From Idiomarina xiamenensis 10-D-4 (GTDB taxonomy: Bacteria; Pseudomonadota; Gammaproteobacteria; Enterobacterales; Alteromonadaceae): 64,000 nt of DNA. Of this stretch, positions 23,691-33,997 are shown piece by piece. Location of the stretch: positions 62,001-126,000 of the forward strand of contig NZ_AMRG01000005.1 of NCBI RefSeq assembly GCF_000299895.1, given 5' to 3'. Position numbers and translations under genes: made by a program. The notes below the pieces were generated by a model. That model was not told where the DNA came from, made no database searches, and saw only the letters and a list, made by a program, of their open reading frames with translations. The first letter of the stretch is position 1, and the number at the start of each line of letters is the position of its first letter.

Positions 23691-26600
23691 ATGGTAGCAG
23701 CGATACAGCCCGGTTTGGCGATTATTCATGCCAATCGATTGGAAACTCTGCGCGACCTCATGGTGCAGTGGATGGCTCGTCAGCCGGTGCCACCGTTGGC
23801 GCAAGAACAGATACTGGTGCAGAGCAATGGTATCGCACAATGGCTAAAAATGGCGTTAGCCGAAACCGCCGACAACCATCCCGGTATCGCCGCCGGGCTA
23901 CGGGTGGAATTACCAAACCAATTTGTCTGGCGGCTATACCGGGCGGTACTCGGTGAGCGTATTCCGACCAGCTTACCCTACGATAAAGATAATTTAAGTT
24001 GGCGTATTTTACGTCTTTTAAAAGACTTAAACGATGACGTTTATGTCCCTATCGAGCGCTACCTGCGTGCCGACGAAGATGGTCGTAAAGCGTACTATTT
24101 AGCGCAACGATTAGCCGATCTATACGACCAATATCAAGTTTACCGAGCCGACTGGTTGCAGCTGTGGAGTGACGGCAATGATGTCTTGCTAGACGGCCAA
24201 GGGCGGCAACAACCGTTACCGCAAGAGCAGCGTTGGCAAGCCGCTTTGTGGCGCTTGTTGCGTGACGATATGGCGACACTGGCGGCGCCCAGCCAGTTCT
24301 CTAGTCGCGCTGACGTACATACTCAGGCGCTAGCAGCGTTGCAGCAAGGGCAAATTGAGCAACCGCAAAGTTTACCGCCGCGCATTGTCGTATTTGGTAT
24401 ATCGACTTTGCCGCAATCCACCTTAGAGCTGCTAGCGGCGTTGGCGCAGCATCGGCAGGTGTTGTTAGCGGTGCTGAACCCTTGTCGTTGGCACTGGGGT
24501 GATATTTCTACCCATAAAGATGAAGTCCGGCGTTGGCGCAAAAGGCAGCAGCGTAAGCCCGGCTTACCACAACCCCTGCAAAGTGAATTGCTGCATTTGC
24601 ATGCACCGCAATTGCTAGCCAGTCTGGGCAAGCAAGCGCGTGATTACATTGCTTTATTAGATCAGTTTGACCAGCCCGAACACTACCAAGACTGGTTCGA
24701 AGGACGTATTGATTTATTTAGTGAGCCGCAGTCGGCCATCGACAGTTTGCCGCTATTGCAGCGTATTCAAGACGACATACTGGAATTACGTGGCCCAGCC
24801 GAGCAGAAATTAACGCTATCTGCTGGCGATACCAGTCTCCGCTTTCAAGTGGCGCATAGTGTGCAGCGCGAGGTCGAAATTCTGCAAGACCAGTTGCTGG
24901 CCGACTTTGCTGCCGATGACCAATTGCGTCCCCGTGACGTGATCGTGATGATGCCCGACATCGCCTCTTACAGTGCCTCGATTCATGCCGTTTTTGGTCG
25001 TATAGGTCGTGACGACCCTCGCTATTTGCCTTATACCTTGGCCGATCAGGCATTACGCGGCGAAGTACCGTTGCTGATCGCACTGGAATATCTGCTGTAT
25101 TTACCCGAACAGCGCTTGAGCGCCAGTGAAGTGGTCGATTTGCTTGACGTACCGGCTATTCAGCGGCGTTTTAAATTAAATCCTGAGATCTTGCCGCAGC
25201 TACGCTTATGGCTGGCCGAGTCGGGGGTGCGCTGGGGCTTAGACAGTGAGCATCGGCAACAGGTCGGTATTGCCACCATGGGCGACAGCTACAGTTGGCA
25301 ATTTGGTATTGAACGGCTGCTGCTGGGTTATGCCATGGGCGACACTAACAACGCTTGGCACGACCGTGCGCCGTATGCCGATATCGGTGGTCTGGCGGCT
25401 GCCGACTTGGGCCCGGTACTGGCGTTAGTTGACCAGTTGGGGCAATGGTATCGCAGCTTAAGCCAGCAGTCTGAGCGCCTTGTTAGCGATTGGCAGCAAT
25501 TGCTCAATGGCGAAAACGGCTTGTTGCAGAGTTTCTTTGATTTTAGCGACGAGCACGACAGCCGCCATCAAGCGCGCTTGCTGGATGCCATGCAAGCGTT
25601 AGCTGACGCCGCAGCCGCCGGTCATTATCAACAAGCGTTACCGCTATCGGTGATGCGCGAGGCTTGGTTAAGCATGACCGATCAAGCCGGATTGAGTCAG
25701 CGTTTTATGGCTGGCAGTATGACTTTTTCGACCTTGCTACCGATGCGTGCCATTCCCTTTAAACGCATTTATATGTTGGGCATGAACGATGGCGATTATC
25801 CGCGTACCCGCCGTCCCGATGACTTTGATTTAATGGCGTTACACTATCGTAGTGGTGACCGCTCGCGTCGTGACGACGACCGTTATTTATTTTTAGAGGC
25901 GCTGTTAAGCGCGCGGCAAGCGTTGAGTATCAGTTGGCTGGGTCGTAATGTCCGTGATAATAGCGTGTTACCGCCAAGCGTGCTGGTGAGTCAGTTGTTA
26001 GATGTGGTTGACCAGAATTGGCAAACCGCAGATGGCGAAAAAGCCAGCGCTAGCTTGGTTAACGAATATCCTTTACAGCCCTTCTCGCGGCAGTATTTTA
26101 CGCAAGGCGGGCCGCGCACCTATGCCCATGAATGGCAGCGGGTGCATAGCGCGACAACCACACCACCGTCTGCGCAAGGTATTGCCGCGTTGACCGAATC
26201 GCAATTACCCGAACTGAATCTGCAGGCATTGCGTGAGTTGCTGCGTCATCCGGTGCAATATTTTCTGCAGCAACGTTTAGGCGCGCGTCCAGCGCGGCAA
26301 GATATTGTGCTACTGGACCAAGAGCCGTTTGCCTTAGACGAACTGGATTATTACCTGTTGGGCAGTGATTTATTGCGACGTTTACTGCTGCAGCAGCAAG
26401 GCTCAGTGGCGGAGGCATTGCAACAATTGCAACGTGAGGGCTGTCTGCCATTGCAGGGCCTCGGCGACATCAGCTTAGCGCGCCTACAAAGCCGTGTCGC
26501 GGCGGTATGGCAACGACTGCAAAGTGATGATCAGGGCTGGCAATTGCTGACACAGCCGTTAGACCTCGACCTGTCGTTAGATGGTCTGCGTTTGCAAGAC

Positions 26601-27152
26601 CGGCTAGATGATTGTTATCAAAACCGGCAACAGCGCTTGGCCTTGTTGCAATTACGGCCGGCGGCGGTCACCGATAAAGGACAGCCGCGCTGGCATACCT
26701 TGCGCGACGCGCGCTTGTCGCAATTACTAGCGAATGCCAGTGGCGCACCGCTGACGGCAATACAGTATGGTACCGACGATAAAATTGTATTGACCGATTT
26801 TACTCAGCAGCAAGCGTTACAGCGCTTAAATAGCATGGTGGCGGTGTGGCGTGAGAGCCTGCAACAGCCGTTACCGCTGGCACCAAAGACCGCTTTTGCG
26901 TGGTTAACCAGCGGCGACCAACGGCTCGCGCAGCGAGTTTATGAGGGCGATTACCAGCGCTCTGGCGAAGGCCAGCAGGACCAGCGCTTACAACGTTATT
27001 TTCCATCTTTTCAGGCGCTTTGGGAGGCTGGCTTTGCTGACTATGCCGACCGCTTGTATGGGCCCTTACTTGATGAACAAGTACGAGATGACCAAGCACG
27101 AGATGACCAAGCACGAGCCGATAAGGCCGCGAATGGGGAGTATTCAGCATGA
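23691..27152 (+). CDS. recC: Exodeoxyribonuclease V gamma subunit RecC
   Basis: RecC (1153 aa) is the Chi-recognising subunit of the RecBCD helicase-nuclease, which processes double-strand breaks for recombination. Family features include the N-terminal IIHANRLETLRDLMVQW, the SNGIAQWLKMALAE block, and the MTFSTLLPMRAIPFK and MLGMNDGDYPRTRRP blocks in the second half. E. coli RecC is 1122 residues. The start is uncertain: ATG at 23691 is chosen, while a TTG at 23670 and a TTG at 23715 are in frame and none has a strong ribosome site. The C terminus ends in a repetitive charged tail (three 5-residue units). Its stop overlaps the recB start (ATGA). Confidence 0.95.
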   Translation: MVAAIQPGLAIIHANRLETLRDLMVQWMARQPVPPLAQEQILVQSNGIAQWLKMALAETADNHPGIAAGLRVELPNQFVWRLYRAVLGERIPTSLPYDKDNLSWRILRLLKDLNDDVYVPIERYLRADEDGRKAYYLAQRLADLYDQYQVYRADWLQLWSDGNDVLLDGQGRQQPLPQEQRWQAALWRLLRDDMATLAAPSQFSSRADVHTQALAALQQGQIEQPQSLPPRIVVFGISTLPQSTLELLAALAQHRQVLLAVLNPCRWHWGDISTHKDEVRRWRKRQQRKPGLPQPLQSELLHLHAPQLLASLGKQARDYIALLDQFDQPEHYQDWFEGRIDLFSEPQSAIDSLPLLQRIQDDILELRGPAEQKLTLSAGDTSLRFQVAHSVQREVEILQDQLLADFAADDQLRPRDVIVMMPDIASYSASIHAVFGRIGRDDPRYLPYTLADQALRGEVPLLIALEYLLYLPEQRLSASEVVDLLDVPAIQRRFKLNPEILPQLRLWLAESGVRWGLDSEHRQQVGIATMGDSYSWQFGIERLLLGYAMGDTNNAWHDRAPYADIGGLAAADLGPVLALVDQLGQWYRSLSQQSERLVSDWQQLLNGENGLLQSFFDFSDEHDSRHQARLLDAMQALADAAAAGHYQQALPLSVMREAWLSMTDQAGLSQRFMAGSMTFSTLLPMRAIPFKRIYMLGMNDGDYPRTRRPDDFDLMALHYRSGDRSRRDDDRYLFLEALLSARQALSISWLGRNVRDNSVLPPSVLVSQLLDVVDQNWQTADGEKASASLVNEYPLQPFSRQYFTQGGPRTYAHEWQRVHSATTTPPSAQGIAALTESQLPELNLQALRELLRHPVQYFLQQRLGARPARQDIVLLDQEPFALDELDYYLLGSDLLRRLLLQQQGSVAEALQQLQREGCLPLQGLGDISLARLQSRVAAVWQRLQSDDQGWQLLTQPLDLDLSLDGLRLQDRLDDCYQNRQQRLALLQLRPAAVTDKGQPRWHTLRDARLSQLLANASGAPLTAIQYGTDDKIVLTDFTQQQALQRLNSMVAVWRESLQQPLPLAPKTAFAWLTSGDQRLAQRVYEGDYQRSGEGQQDQRLQRYFPSFQALWEAGFADYADRLYGPLLDEQVRDDQARDDQARADKAANGEYSA
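27078..27122. repeat. 15-bp tandem repeat at the end of recC (three units)
   Basis: Three adjacent 15-base units of the type CAAGCACGAGATGAC encode the charged tail QVRDD-QARDD-QARAD at the very end of RecC. The first unit differs by one base and the third diverges in its last five. The period keeps the frame. Confidence 0.85.
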
Positions 27153-30100
27153 GTCAATCGCTTCATGTTAGCCGCTTTCCGTTACAGGGCACACGCTTAA
27201 TCGAGGCTAGCGCGGGTACCGGGAAAACCTACACGCTGGCGGCGTTATATGTGCGTTTGGTTCTGGGCCATGGTGATCCGCAAAGTCGGCCTCCGGCAGC
27301 CTTATTGCCGACCGATATTTTGGTGCTGACGTTCACCAAGGCGGCGACCGCTGAACTGCGCGAACGTATCCGCCAGCGTCTGATTGACGCTGCCGCCATG
27401 TGTCGCGGTCAACTGCCTTGTGACGAGGTCATGGCGGATATTTTGGCGGATTACCAAGCACACCAGTATGCCGATTGTGCGGCGTTATTAAGTATGGCGG
27501 CAGAATGGATGGACGAAGCGGCGATTTTGACTATTCATGGCTGGTGTCAGCGCATGTTGAGCCAGCACGCGTTTGAATCGGGCGCCAGTTTTGCCGAGCA
27601 GTTGGCATTAGATAGCGACGAATTATTGTTGCAGGTGGCACGCGATTATTTTCGTCAGTTTTTGTACCCAGTTGCGCGCGAGTTATTGACCGCATTGGGT
27701 GACGTGGCGCGCAAACCACAGCGGCTGCTGCGACGGGTTCGCCCTTGGCTATCTGCCAGCAGTGAATTACAAACCTATATGGTGGATGGACAACCGTTGC
27801 CGCCACCACAACCGCCACAAGCATTAGAACAGCAGGTTGTTGCCTATCAACAGCGATTAACCGAGTTGCAAATACAACTGCGTCAGCAGCTGGATGAAGG
27901 TGTTTTAACGCTGCTGGATCAGGCAATGGCTGAGGGCAGCTTACACAAGTCCAGTTACAAGGCCGAGCAGTGGCCCGCTGACCGTGCTTGGCTAGCGTCT
28001 TTAATGTACCAGCAAGAGCCCTTGGATGTGGCCGATAAGGCGCTGCAGAAGCGCTTACTACAATACAGCCAGAGCCGTTTACAAGAAAAAACCAAAAAAG
28101 GTGCAGAGGCGCCGCGGCATCCAGTTTTCGATACCATCGAGCAGTTGCACTTGCTTATACAGCAAGACAGCGTCGATAGCTATGTGGTGCTACATCACGC
28201 CGCGCTGTGGATTGCCGCGGAGTTTAACCAGCGTAAACAACAGCGCGGAGAATTGACTTACGATGACTTACTGACGCGGCTATATCATGCCTTGCATGGT
28301 GAGTCTGGCGATAGTCTAGCGGCACGTATTCGGCAGCAGTATCCGGTGGCGTTAGTAGATGAGTTTCAGGATACCGATCCGTTACAATTCGCCATGTTTC
28401 GCCGTATTTATCCGCAGGTTGATAGTCAGCAGCAGGCGTTAATATTGGTTGGTGATCCGAAGCAGGCGATTTACGGTTTTCGTGGTGCCGATATTCATAC
28501 GTACTTGCAGGCGCGTGAGTTAACGCAGGGGCGGCACTATAACTTGCCACGCAATTACCGCTCTAGCGCGGCTTTGGTCGAGGCGGTCAACGCCCTGTTT
28601 ATGCAAGCCGAACAGCAACCGCGCGGGGCATTTGGTTTTGCGCCGCAGGACGGCGCTGAGGAGAACCCATTACCGTTTGTCGCGGTGCAAAGCCAAGGTC
28701 GCTCACAGCAGGTGTACCGCGCTGGTAAGCCGCTACCGGCGATGAACTATTGGTTATTGGATGACGACCCGGAACAGCTAAAAAAGGGCGATTATTTGAG
28801 TGCCATGGCGAACGCTTGTGGCGACCAAATTGCGCAGCTATTGGCGAGTGATTCGAGTTCGACAGCGGTGATCGGTGATAAGCAACAGAGCCGCGCGGTA
28901 AAACCCGCCGATATGGCGATACTGGTGCAAGACCGCCAACAAGCACGCCTAGTCCGCGAGGCTTTAGCGGCGCGCGGCGTGCGTTCGGTGTATTTGTCTG
29001 AAGGCGAGAATATCTTTGACAGCGACGAAGCGCAAACCTTGTTAGCGCTGCTGCAAGCGTTGTTAGCCATCGAACAAGAATCGTTACTACGCGCCGCCTT
29101 GGCGCTGCCGTTGCTGGGCTTCAGCGACCAGCAATTACAGCGCTGGCAAGAAGATGAATTGGCCTGGGAAGCATTAACCGAGCAATTACGCGGTTTGCGT
29201 GAGACATGGCGGCGTCAGGGGATATTGCCGATGTTACGCGCCTTATTAGATGAGTTTTCGTTGGCGCAGCGCTGGTTAATGCGCAGCGATGGCGAACGCA
29301 TCTTGACCAATGTGCTGCATCTTGCCGAATTACTGCAGCATGAATCCCAGCAACGCGATGGACAAAGCGGTTTATTGCGTTGGTTTGCCGAGCAAATTGC
29401 GCAACCCGGCAGTCACGAAGAGCGTATCTTGCGCTTAGAGAGTGATGAACAGCTAGTCCGGGTAGTGACCATTCATAAGTCTAAAGGCTTACAATACAAC
29501 TTGGTTTTCATTCCTTTTGCTTGCAGCTATCGACTGCCGGGCAAAAGCCAGCAGGGCGTTTATTACCGTGAACAGGCGCGCCACTTTGATGTTGCGGTGG
29601 GCGACAACAGCCTGCAACAGGTACAGCATGATGCACAGTTAGAGTCGCGGCGCTTGCTATATGTAGCGCTGACCCGCGCGGTTTATAGTTGCTGGTTGGG
29701 GTTAGCTTGTTACGCCGAGGGTAACGCCAAATATGCCAAAACCGAGTTAAGTGCGATGGGCCAACTGTTAGCGTTAGCGGCGCGACCGACAGCGGCGCAA
29801 TTAGCTGATGCGCTTGCGCGTTTGCCTTGGCAGCGGCAACCGTTACCGAGCACGCAACCCAAGCTAACGCTGCTTGATGAGGCTGAACCACAGCCGGCGT
29901 TAACATTGGCTTCAGCATTAGTGCGCGAACGTTGGTGGATTGCCAGTTACTCGGCTTTGCGTATTGCCGACGATGGCTATACTGCTAGCCAGACGCCGGC
30001 GCCGGATAGTGCTAACGAAGCATTGTTGTTGGATGAGCGCGAGCCGGTAATGGTGGCCGAAGCCGAGGTGCTGAGCATGCACGGTTTTCCGCGCGGTGCG

Positions 30101-30781
30101 TTAGCAGGAACCTTGCTGCATGACCTGTTGGAGTATGCCTGGCAGTTCGGCTTTAGCTGGCAAAGTGCGTTATCAGAACGCTTACAGCAAGCCTTGCAGC
30201 AACGTGGTTGGCAGCAGTGGCAAGAGATAGCTGAAGACTGGTTAGTCAATGTCTTAAGTACGCCATTACAAGCCTGTCAGACGAACCTGACCGGATTGTC
30301 ACAAAGCGTTGCCGAAATGGAGTTCTGGATGCAGGCACAGGCGGTTGACGTACAGCGCTTGGACCAGTTGATTCAAGCGCACGTTTGGCCGGGGTTGGCG
30401 CGTCCGGCCCTATTGCCCGAGCAAATGAACGGTATGTTGAAAGGCTTTATCGATTTGACCGCCGTCGATGCAGAACAACGGTATTGGGTTATCGATTACA
30501 AGTCGAATTGGTTGGGTGCGAGCGACGCCGATTATGATCAGGAGGCGATGCAACGGGCGCTGCTTGAAGCCCGTTATGACGTTCAGGCATGCTTATATAT
30601 GCTGGCTTTACACCGCTTATTAAGCAACCGTTTACCCGATTATCAAGTCCAGCCAGAGCGTTATCTGGGCGGCGCGATATATTGGTTTTTACGGTCACCG
30701 CAACAGGGTCAGTATCAACTGCCGATAAGCTATCAGTTACTGACACAGCTAGACCAGCTATTCCGTGGGGAAAGCCTATGA
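27149..30781 (+). CDS. recB: Exodeoxyribonuclease V beta subunit RecB
   Basis: RecB (1210 aa; E. coli 1180) is the 3'-5' helicase and only nuclease of RecBCD. It shows UvrD-type helicase motifs in order: Walker A ASAGTGKTYTLAALYVR at about 19-35, ILVLTFTKAAT, VDEFQDTDPLQF, GDPKQAIYGFRGADI, and TIHKSKGLQYNLVF and YVALTRAVY late in the helicase part. The C-terminal nuclease active site is intact (GFIDLTAV then VIDYKSNWLG near 1113-1122; Asp and Lys of DxK). Translation is coupled to recC through an ATGA overlap, with GGGGAG as ribosome site. Confidence 0.97.
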   Translation: MSQSLHVSRFPLQGTRLIEASAGTGKTYTLAALYVRLVLGHGDPQSRPPAALLPTDILVLTFTKAATAELRERIRQRLIDAAAMCRGQLPCDEVMADILADYQAHQYADCAALLSMAAEWMDEAAILTIHGWCQRMLSQHAFESGASFAEQLALDSDELLLQVARDYFRQFLYPVARELLTALGDVARKPQRLLRRVRPWLSASSELQTYMVDGQPLPPPQPPQALEQQVVAYQQRLTELQIQLRQQLDEGVLTLLDQAMAEGSLHKSSYKAEQWPADRAWLASLMYQQEPLDVADKALQKRLLQYSQSRLQEKTKKGAEAPRHPVFDTIEQLHLLIQQDSVDSYVVLHHAALWIAAEFNQRKQQRGELTYDDLLTRLYHALHGESGDSLAARIRQQYPVALVDEFQDTDPLQFAMFRRIYPQVDSQQQALILVGDPKQAIYGFRGADIHTYLQARELTQGRHYNLPRNYRSSAALVEAVNALFMQAEQQPRGAFGFAPQDGAEENPLPFVAVQSQGRSQQVYRAGKPLPAMNYWLLDDDPEQLKKGDYLSAMANACGDQIAQLLASDSSSTAVIGDKQQSRAVKPADMAILVQDRQQARLVREALAARGVRSVYLSEGENIFDSDEAQTLLALLQALLAIEQESLLRAALALPLLGFSDQQLQRWQEDELAWEALTEQLRGLRETWRRQGILPMLRALLDEFSLAQRWLMRSDGERILTNVLHLAELLQHESQQRDGQSGLLRWFAEQIAQPGSHEERILRLESDEQLVRVVTIHKSKGLQYNLVFIPFACSYRLPGKSQQGVYYREQARHFDVAVGDNSLQQVQHDAQLESRRLLYVALTRAVYSCWLGLACYAEGNAKYAKTELSAMGQLLALAARPTAAQLADALARLPWQRQPLPSTQPKLTLLDEAEPQPALTLASALVRERWWIASYSALRIADDGYTASQTPAPDSANEALLLDEREPVMVAEAEVLSMHGFPRGALAGTLLHDLLEYAWQFGFSWQSALSERLQQALQQRGWQQWQEIAEDWLVNVLSTPLQACQTNLTGLSQSVAEMEFWMQAQAVDVQRLDQLIQAHVWPGLARPALLPEQMNGMLKGFIDLTAVDAEQRYWVIDYKSNWLGASDADYDQEAMQRALLEARYDVQACLYMLALHRLLSNRLPDYQVQPERYLGGAIYWFLRSPQQGQYQLPISYQLLTQLDQLFRGESL

Positions 30782-32721
30782 TGGCGTTATTGCAGCGTTG
30801 GCAGCAGCGTGAATGGTTGCGGGCGCTTGATGTTGCCTTTGTGCGTAGCCTCAACGGTATAGCACCCGCCGCACCGGTGGTGCAATTATTGGCAGCGCTG
30901 GTCAGTCACCAATACGGCCGTGGGCATACCTGTTTACATTTGTCACAACTTTGGCAAGACGCCGATAGCTTACTGAGCTTGCCACCCGAGAATCAATTTG
31001 CCGAACGCTTTAGTGAACGTCCTAACGACGTTATGAGTCAGTACTCACTAGCGGAGTGTATTGAGGCGCTGTCTCAAAGCGATTGGGTGACGACCGTGGA
31101 TAGCCGCGGTCATCCGCAGTTAGCGCAAGCGGCGCCATTGACGCTGGTTAATCAACGTCTGTATTTGACTCGACTGTATCAAGCTGAACAGCAAGTGGTG
31201 ACGGCTATTCGCCAACGCCTGCAACAGCCGATTAAGTTGCCGCCCGCGGCGCCACAATGGTTGGCGGCGTTGTTTGGCGATAGCGACGATGGGCAAAGCC
31301 CTGATTGGCAGCGGCTCGCTTGTGCGTTAGCGGCGCAACGCCAATTTGCCATCATCACCGGTGGTCCGGGTACCGGTAAAACCACGACGGTGGTGAAACT
31401 GCTGGCGCTGTTACAGCGCGCCGCCAGCTCACCATTGACTATCAAGCTGGCAGCCCCCACCGGTAAAGCCGCGGCGCGCTTAAGTGAATCGTTGAGCAGT
31501 AAGGTGGCGGAGGTCAGTGCGATGTTGCCGCAAGCACAACCGTTACCCGAGCAAGTCACCACCTTGCATCAGCTATTGGGCGTGCAACCTCTGCGTCGAC
31601 GCTTTCGTTATCACCAGCAGCGGCCATTACCGGCCGACGTGGTGGTGGTTGATGAAGCATCAATGATCGACTTAGAGATGATGTCGGCGTTGTTAAATGC
31701 GTTACCCGCTCATTGTCGTTTAATTTTATTGGGTGATAAAGATCAACTCGCTTCGGTTGAGGCTGGCTCGGTGTTGGGCGATTTATGCGAGGGTGCCGCA
31801 GCCGGGGGCTACGACGCCAATACCATTGCCCAGTTACAACCTTATAGCGCGGCATCGTTGACGCCGTTTGCCGAAACCAACACCGCAGTCGGTAGCGCTG
31901 CTGGATTACCGACTAATCAGTGTACGGTGATGCTGCGTGATAGCTATCGCTTTAGTGCCGAATCAGGCATCGGCCAATTGGCGCAGGCGGTTAATCAGGG
32001 CGCAACGATGGATGCGTTAGGTATACTTAAGTATGGCACCGACGTTAGTTGGCAACAACCGAGCTTAACGCACGTAGCCGATTGGGCGGCGGCGGCTTAT
32101 CAAACGTTCTTTGAGGCTGCCCGTAGCAAGCCTGACAACGACGAGACGAGTCTTGAGCGCTGGGCTCGAGGGCTATTACAACATTACACGCAGTTTCAAC
32201 TATTAGCGGCATTACGGCGTGGCGACTGGGGAGTAGAGCACCTTAATCAACTGATCCGCAATAGTTTACAGCGGCGAGGTCTGATTGATGGACGCCATCA
32301 GTGGTACCATGGTCGGCCAGTGATGATGCAACGCAATAACTACCAGTTACGGTTGATGAACGGCGACATTGGTCTCTGTTTATGGCATCCGGGTATGGCA
32401 CAGTTGCGCGTCGTATTTGCTGGTGCCGACGGCCGTTTACGATGGTTGTCGCCGAGTCGTTTAAGCGACGTCGAAACGGTTTACGCGATGACGGTGCATA
32501 AATCGCAAGGCTCAGAATTTAATCATTGTGCCTTGGTACTGCCACCACAATCGAATCCAGTACTGACTCGAGAACTGTTATACACCGGCATCACCCGCGC
32601 CAAGCAGCATTTTACATTACTCAGTGCTAAGCGTTCGATCGTAGCGCAAACTATTGAACAACGAACATTGCGTAGCAGCGGTTTGTTGGCAGCTTTAAAT
32701 GAAGCGCAGGAGAACTTTTAG
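30778..32721 (+). CDS. recD: Exodeoxyribonuclease V alpha subunit RecD
   Basis: RecD (647 aa; E. coli 608) is the 5'-3' helicase of RecBCD. Visible motifs are Walker A GGPGTGKTTTVVK at about 196-208, APTGKAAARL, VVVDEASMIDLEMM, LLGDKDQLASVE and, near the end, AMTVHKSQGSEF and YTGITRAK. The start is set at 30778 (ATGA overlap with the recB stop), with GGGGAAA just before it; a second ATG follows directly. A longer frame reading back into recB is not real. The extra length relative to E. coli comes from linkers such as the segment near 340-380. Confidence 0.96.
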   Translation: MMALLQRWQQREWLRALDVAFVRSLNGIAPAAPVVQLLAALVSHQYGRGHTCLHLSQLWQDADSLLSLPPENQFAERFSERPNDVMSQYSLAECIEALSQSDWVTTVDSRGHPQLAQAAPLTLVNQRLYLTRLYQAEQQVVTAIRQRLQQPIKLPPAAPQWLAALFGDSDDGQSPDWQRLACALAAQRQFAIITGGPGTGKTTTVVKLLALLQRAASSPLTIKLAAPTGKAAARLSESLSSKVAEVSAMLPQAQPLPEQVTTLHQLLGVQPLRRRFRYHQQRPLPADVVVVDEASMIDLEMMSALLNALPAHCRLILLGDKDQLASVEAGSVLGDLCEGAAAGGYDANTIAQLQPYSAASLTPFAETNTAVGSAAGLPTNQCTVMLRDSYRFSAESGIGQLAQAVNQGATMDALGILKYGTDVSWQQPSLTHVADWAAAAYQTFFEAARSKPDNDETSLERWARGLLQHYTQFQLLAALRRGDWGVEHLNQLIRNSLQRRGLIDGRHQWYHGRPVMMQRNNYQLRLMNGDIGLCLWHPGMAQLRVVFAGADGRLRWLSPSRLSDVETVYAMTVHKSQGSEFNHCALVLPPQSNPVLTRELLYTGITRAKQHFTLLSAKRSIVAQTIEQRTLRSSGLLAALNEAQENF

Positions 32722-33140
32722 TGGATATGCAAATTTCGCAACGCGTGAGTCTACGTGAGCAAGATCTGCAGTGGCAGTTTATCCGTTCCAGTGGTGCTGG
32801 TGGTCAAAATGTCAACAAAGTTGCTACCGCTGTGCAGCTCATTTTCGATATTCGCGCATCATCGCTGCCAGACTTTTATCAGCAGCGATTATTAAATAAA
32901 AACGACCATCGCATTACCGTGGGCGGGAAAATTATTATCAAATGCCAACAAACGCGCAGTCAGGCTAATAATCGAGAGCTGGCATTAGCGCAGTTGGTCA
33001 GCTTGATCCGCAGCGTTGCTTATACACCGAAAAAGCGCATCGAGACCAAGCCGACTAAGGCTGTCAAAGCGCGGCGACAACAAAAAAAGCAACAGCAAAG
33101 CCAGAAAAAAGCGTTGCGTCGGCAGCGCTTAACCGATTAA
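32721..33140 (+). CDS. arfB: Alternative ribosome-rescue factor ArfB (YaeJ)
   Basis: This 139-residue peptidyl-tRNA hydrolase has the catalytic SSGAGGQNVNKVAT motif (GGQ at about 28-30) and a basic C-terminal tail (from about residue 100, RRQQKKQQQSQKKALRRQR) that enters the empty mRNA channel of stalled ribosomes. E. coli ArfB is 140 residues. It starts with GTG at 32721, overlapping the recD stop (TAGTG) with AGGAGA seven bases before it; an ATG two codons later is less well placed. It is therefore the fourth gene of the recCBD operon. Confidence 0.94.
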   Translation: MDMQISQRVSLREQDLQWQFIRSSGAGGQNVNKVATAVQLIFDIRASSLPDFYQQRLLNKNDHRITVGGKIIIKCQQTRSQANNRELALAQLVSLIRSVAYTPKKRIETKPTKAVKARRQQKKQQQSQKKALRRQRLTD

Positions 33141-33997
33141 GCGGTAACCACACCCCAAACGATTAAAGCGATAAATGCACAGCTTAATAGCAGGTTATAG
33201 CAGACAAAGATCAGACCATACTTAACGATAGTTTTTAGCCATCCTTGTTGATAGTAACGCTTTTGTGTCAGCAGCATATAAATGGGTAGCCAACCGACCA
33301 GTATGGTAACGGCAAAGTTCAGTGCGTTTTGCAGCCAAGTCAACTCTTGCTGCTGCGCTAAGTATTCACCGGCTGAACCGAACAGCGTGATAGTCAAGAT
33401 CGTTAGCAACAAAAAGGTATGCGAGTGCAACGCCACCACTAAATGTTCGATATAATAATGATGACGCCTGATATAGAATAGCTTGAGTAGTAACGCGAAT
33501 ATCGGCAGCATGCACAACAGCACTTGCGGTGCTAACGAAAAAACCCGCTTGATCAGTAGCTTGGGGTTATTGGCGAGGTACGCGACACGCTCGTCAAAAG
33601 TTACTTGAGCTTCGTCGTCTAAAAAATCAAGACGAAAATCAGACTGCCGAATTTCTTCGGCGGTAAGATTTTTTTGCTGTTGGTTGACCGAGATCTGATC
33701 AATATCGAATACCACTGATAACATAAGAAACACGATTAACGAGGTAAAAAAGTACAGCCTTAAGGGTGGTACATAGCGAGCGAGTTGACCTTGTTTGAAG
33801 GCTAACGATAATCGTCCGGGACTAAATATAACCGCTTTTAAGGTGCGTGATACACGTGAATCCCAATGGCCGATTTCGCCAAAAAGGTCACCAATGGCAT
33901 ACAGTATATTGCGTAAGTATTGGCGGTCTGGCTGCCCACAGTGATGACAATACTCACCTTGTAATGGGGTGCCACAATTTCGGCAGGTTGCGTCCAT
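33137..33997 (-). CDS. DUF3667 membrane protein with N-terminal zinc ribbon
   Basis: The 286-residue product begins with a short zinc-ribbon of four Cys (CRNCGTPLQGEYCHHCGQ at 5-22), followed by the family helix (WDSRVSRTLKAVIFSPGRL) and about five membrane segments in the second half. This is the DUF3667 pattern, a predicted inner-membrane family of unknown function. The last residues overlap the convergent arfB stop by four bases. It diverges from the small membrane protein at 34137. Confidence 0.85.
   Translation of the reverse strand: MDATCRNCGTPLQGEYCHHCGQPDRQYLRNILYAIGDLFGEIGHWDSRVSRTLKAVIFSPGRLSLAFKQGQLARYVPPLRLYFFTSLIVFLMLSVVFDIDQISVNQQQKNLTAEEIRQSDFRLDFLDDEAQVTFDERVAYLANNPKLLIKRVFSLAPQVLLCMLPIFALLLKLFYIRRHHYYIEHLVVALHSHTFLLLTILTITLFGSAGEYLAQQQELTWLQNALNFAVTILVGWLPIYMLLTQKRYYQQGWLKTIVKYGLIFVCYNLLLSCAFIALIVWGVVTA

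Noticed and set aside
23565-23840. Longer N terminus for the LysR regulator
   Set aside because: The extension has no similarity to the family and would overlap recC; the HTH starts at 23564.
30589-30777. Longer N terminus for RecD reading back into recB
   Set aside because: The ATGA overlap and GGGGAAA site support 30778, and the extra residues are out-of-frame recB.
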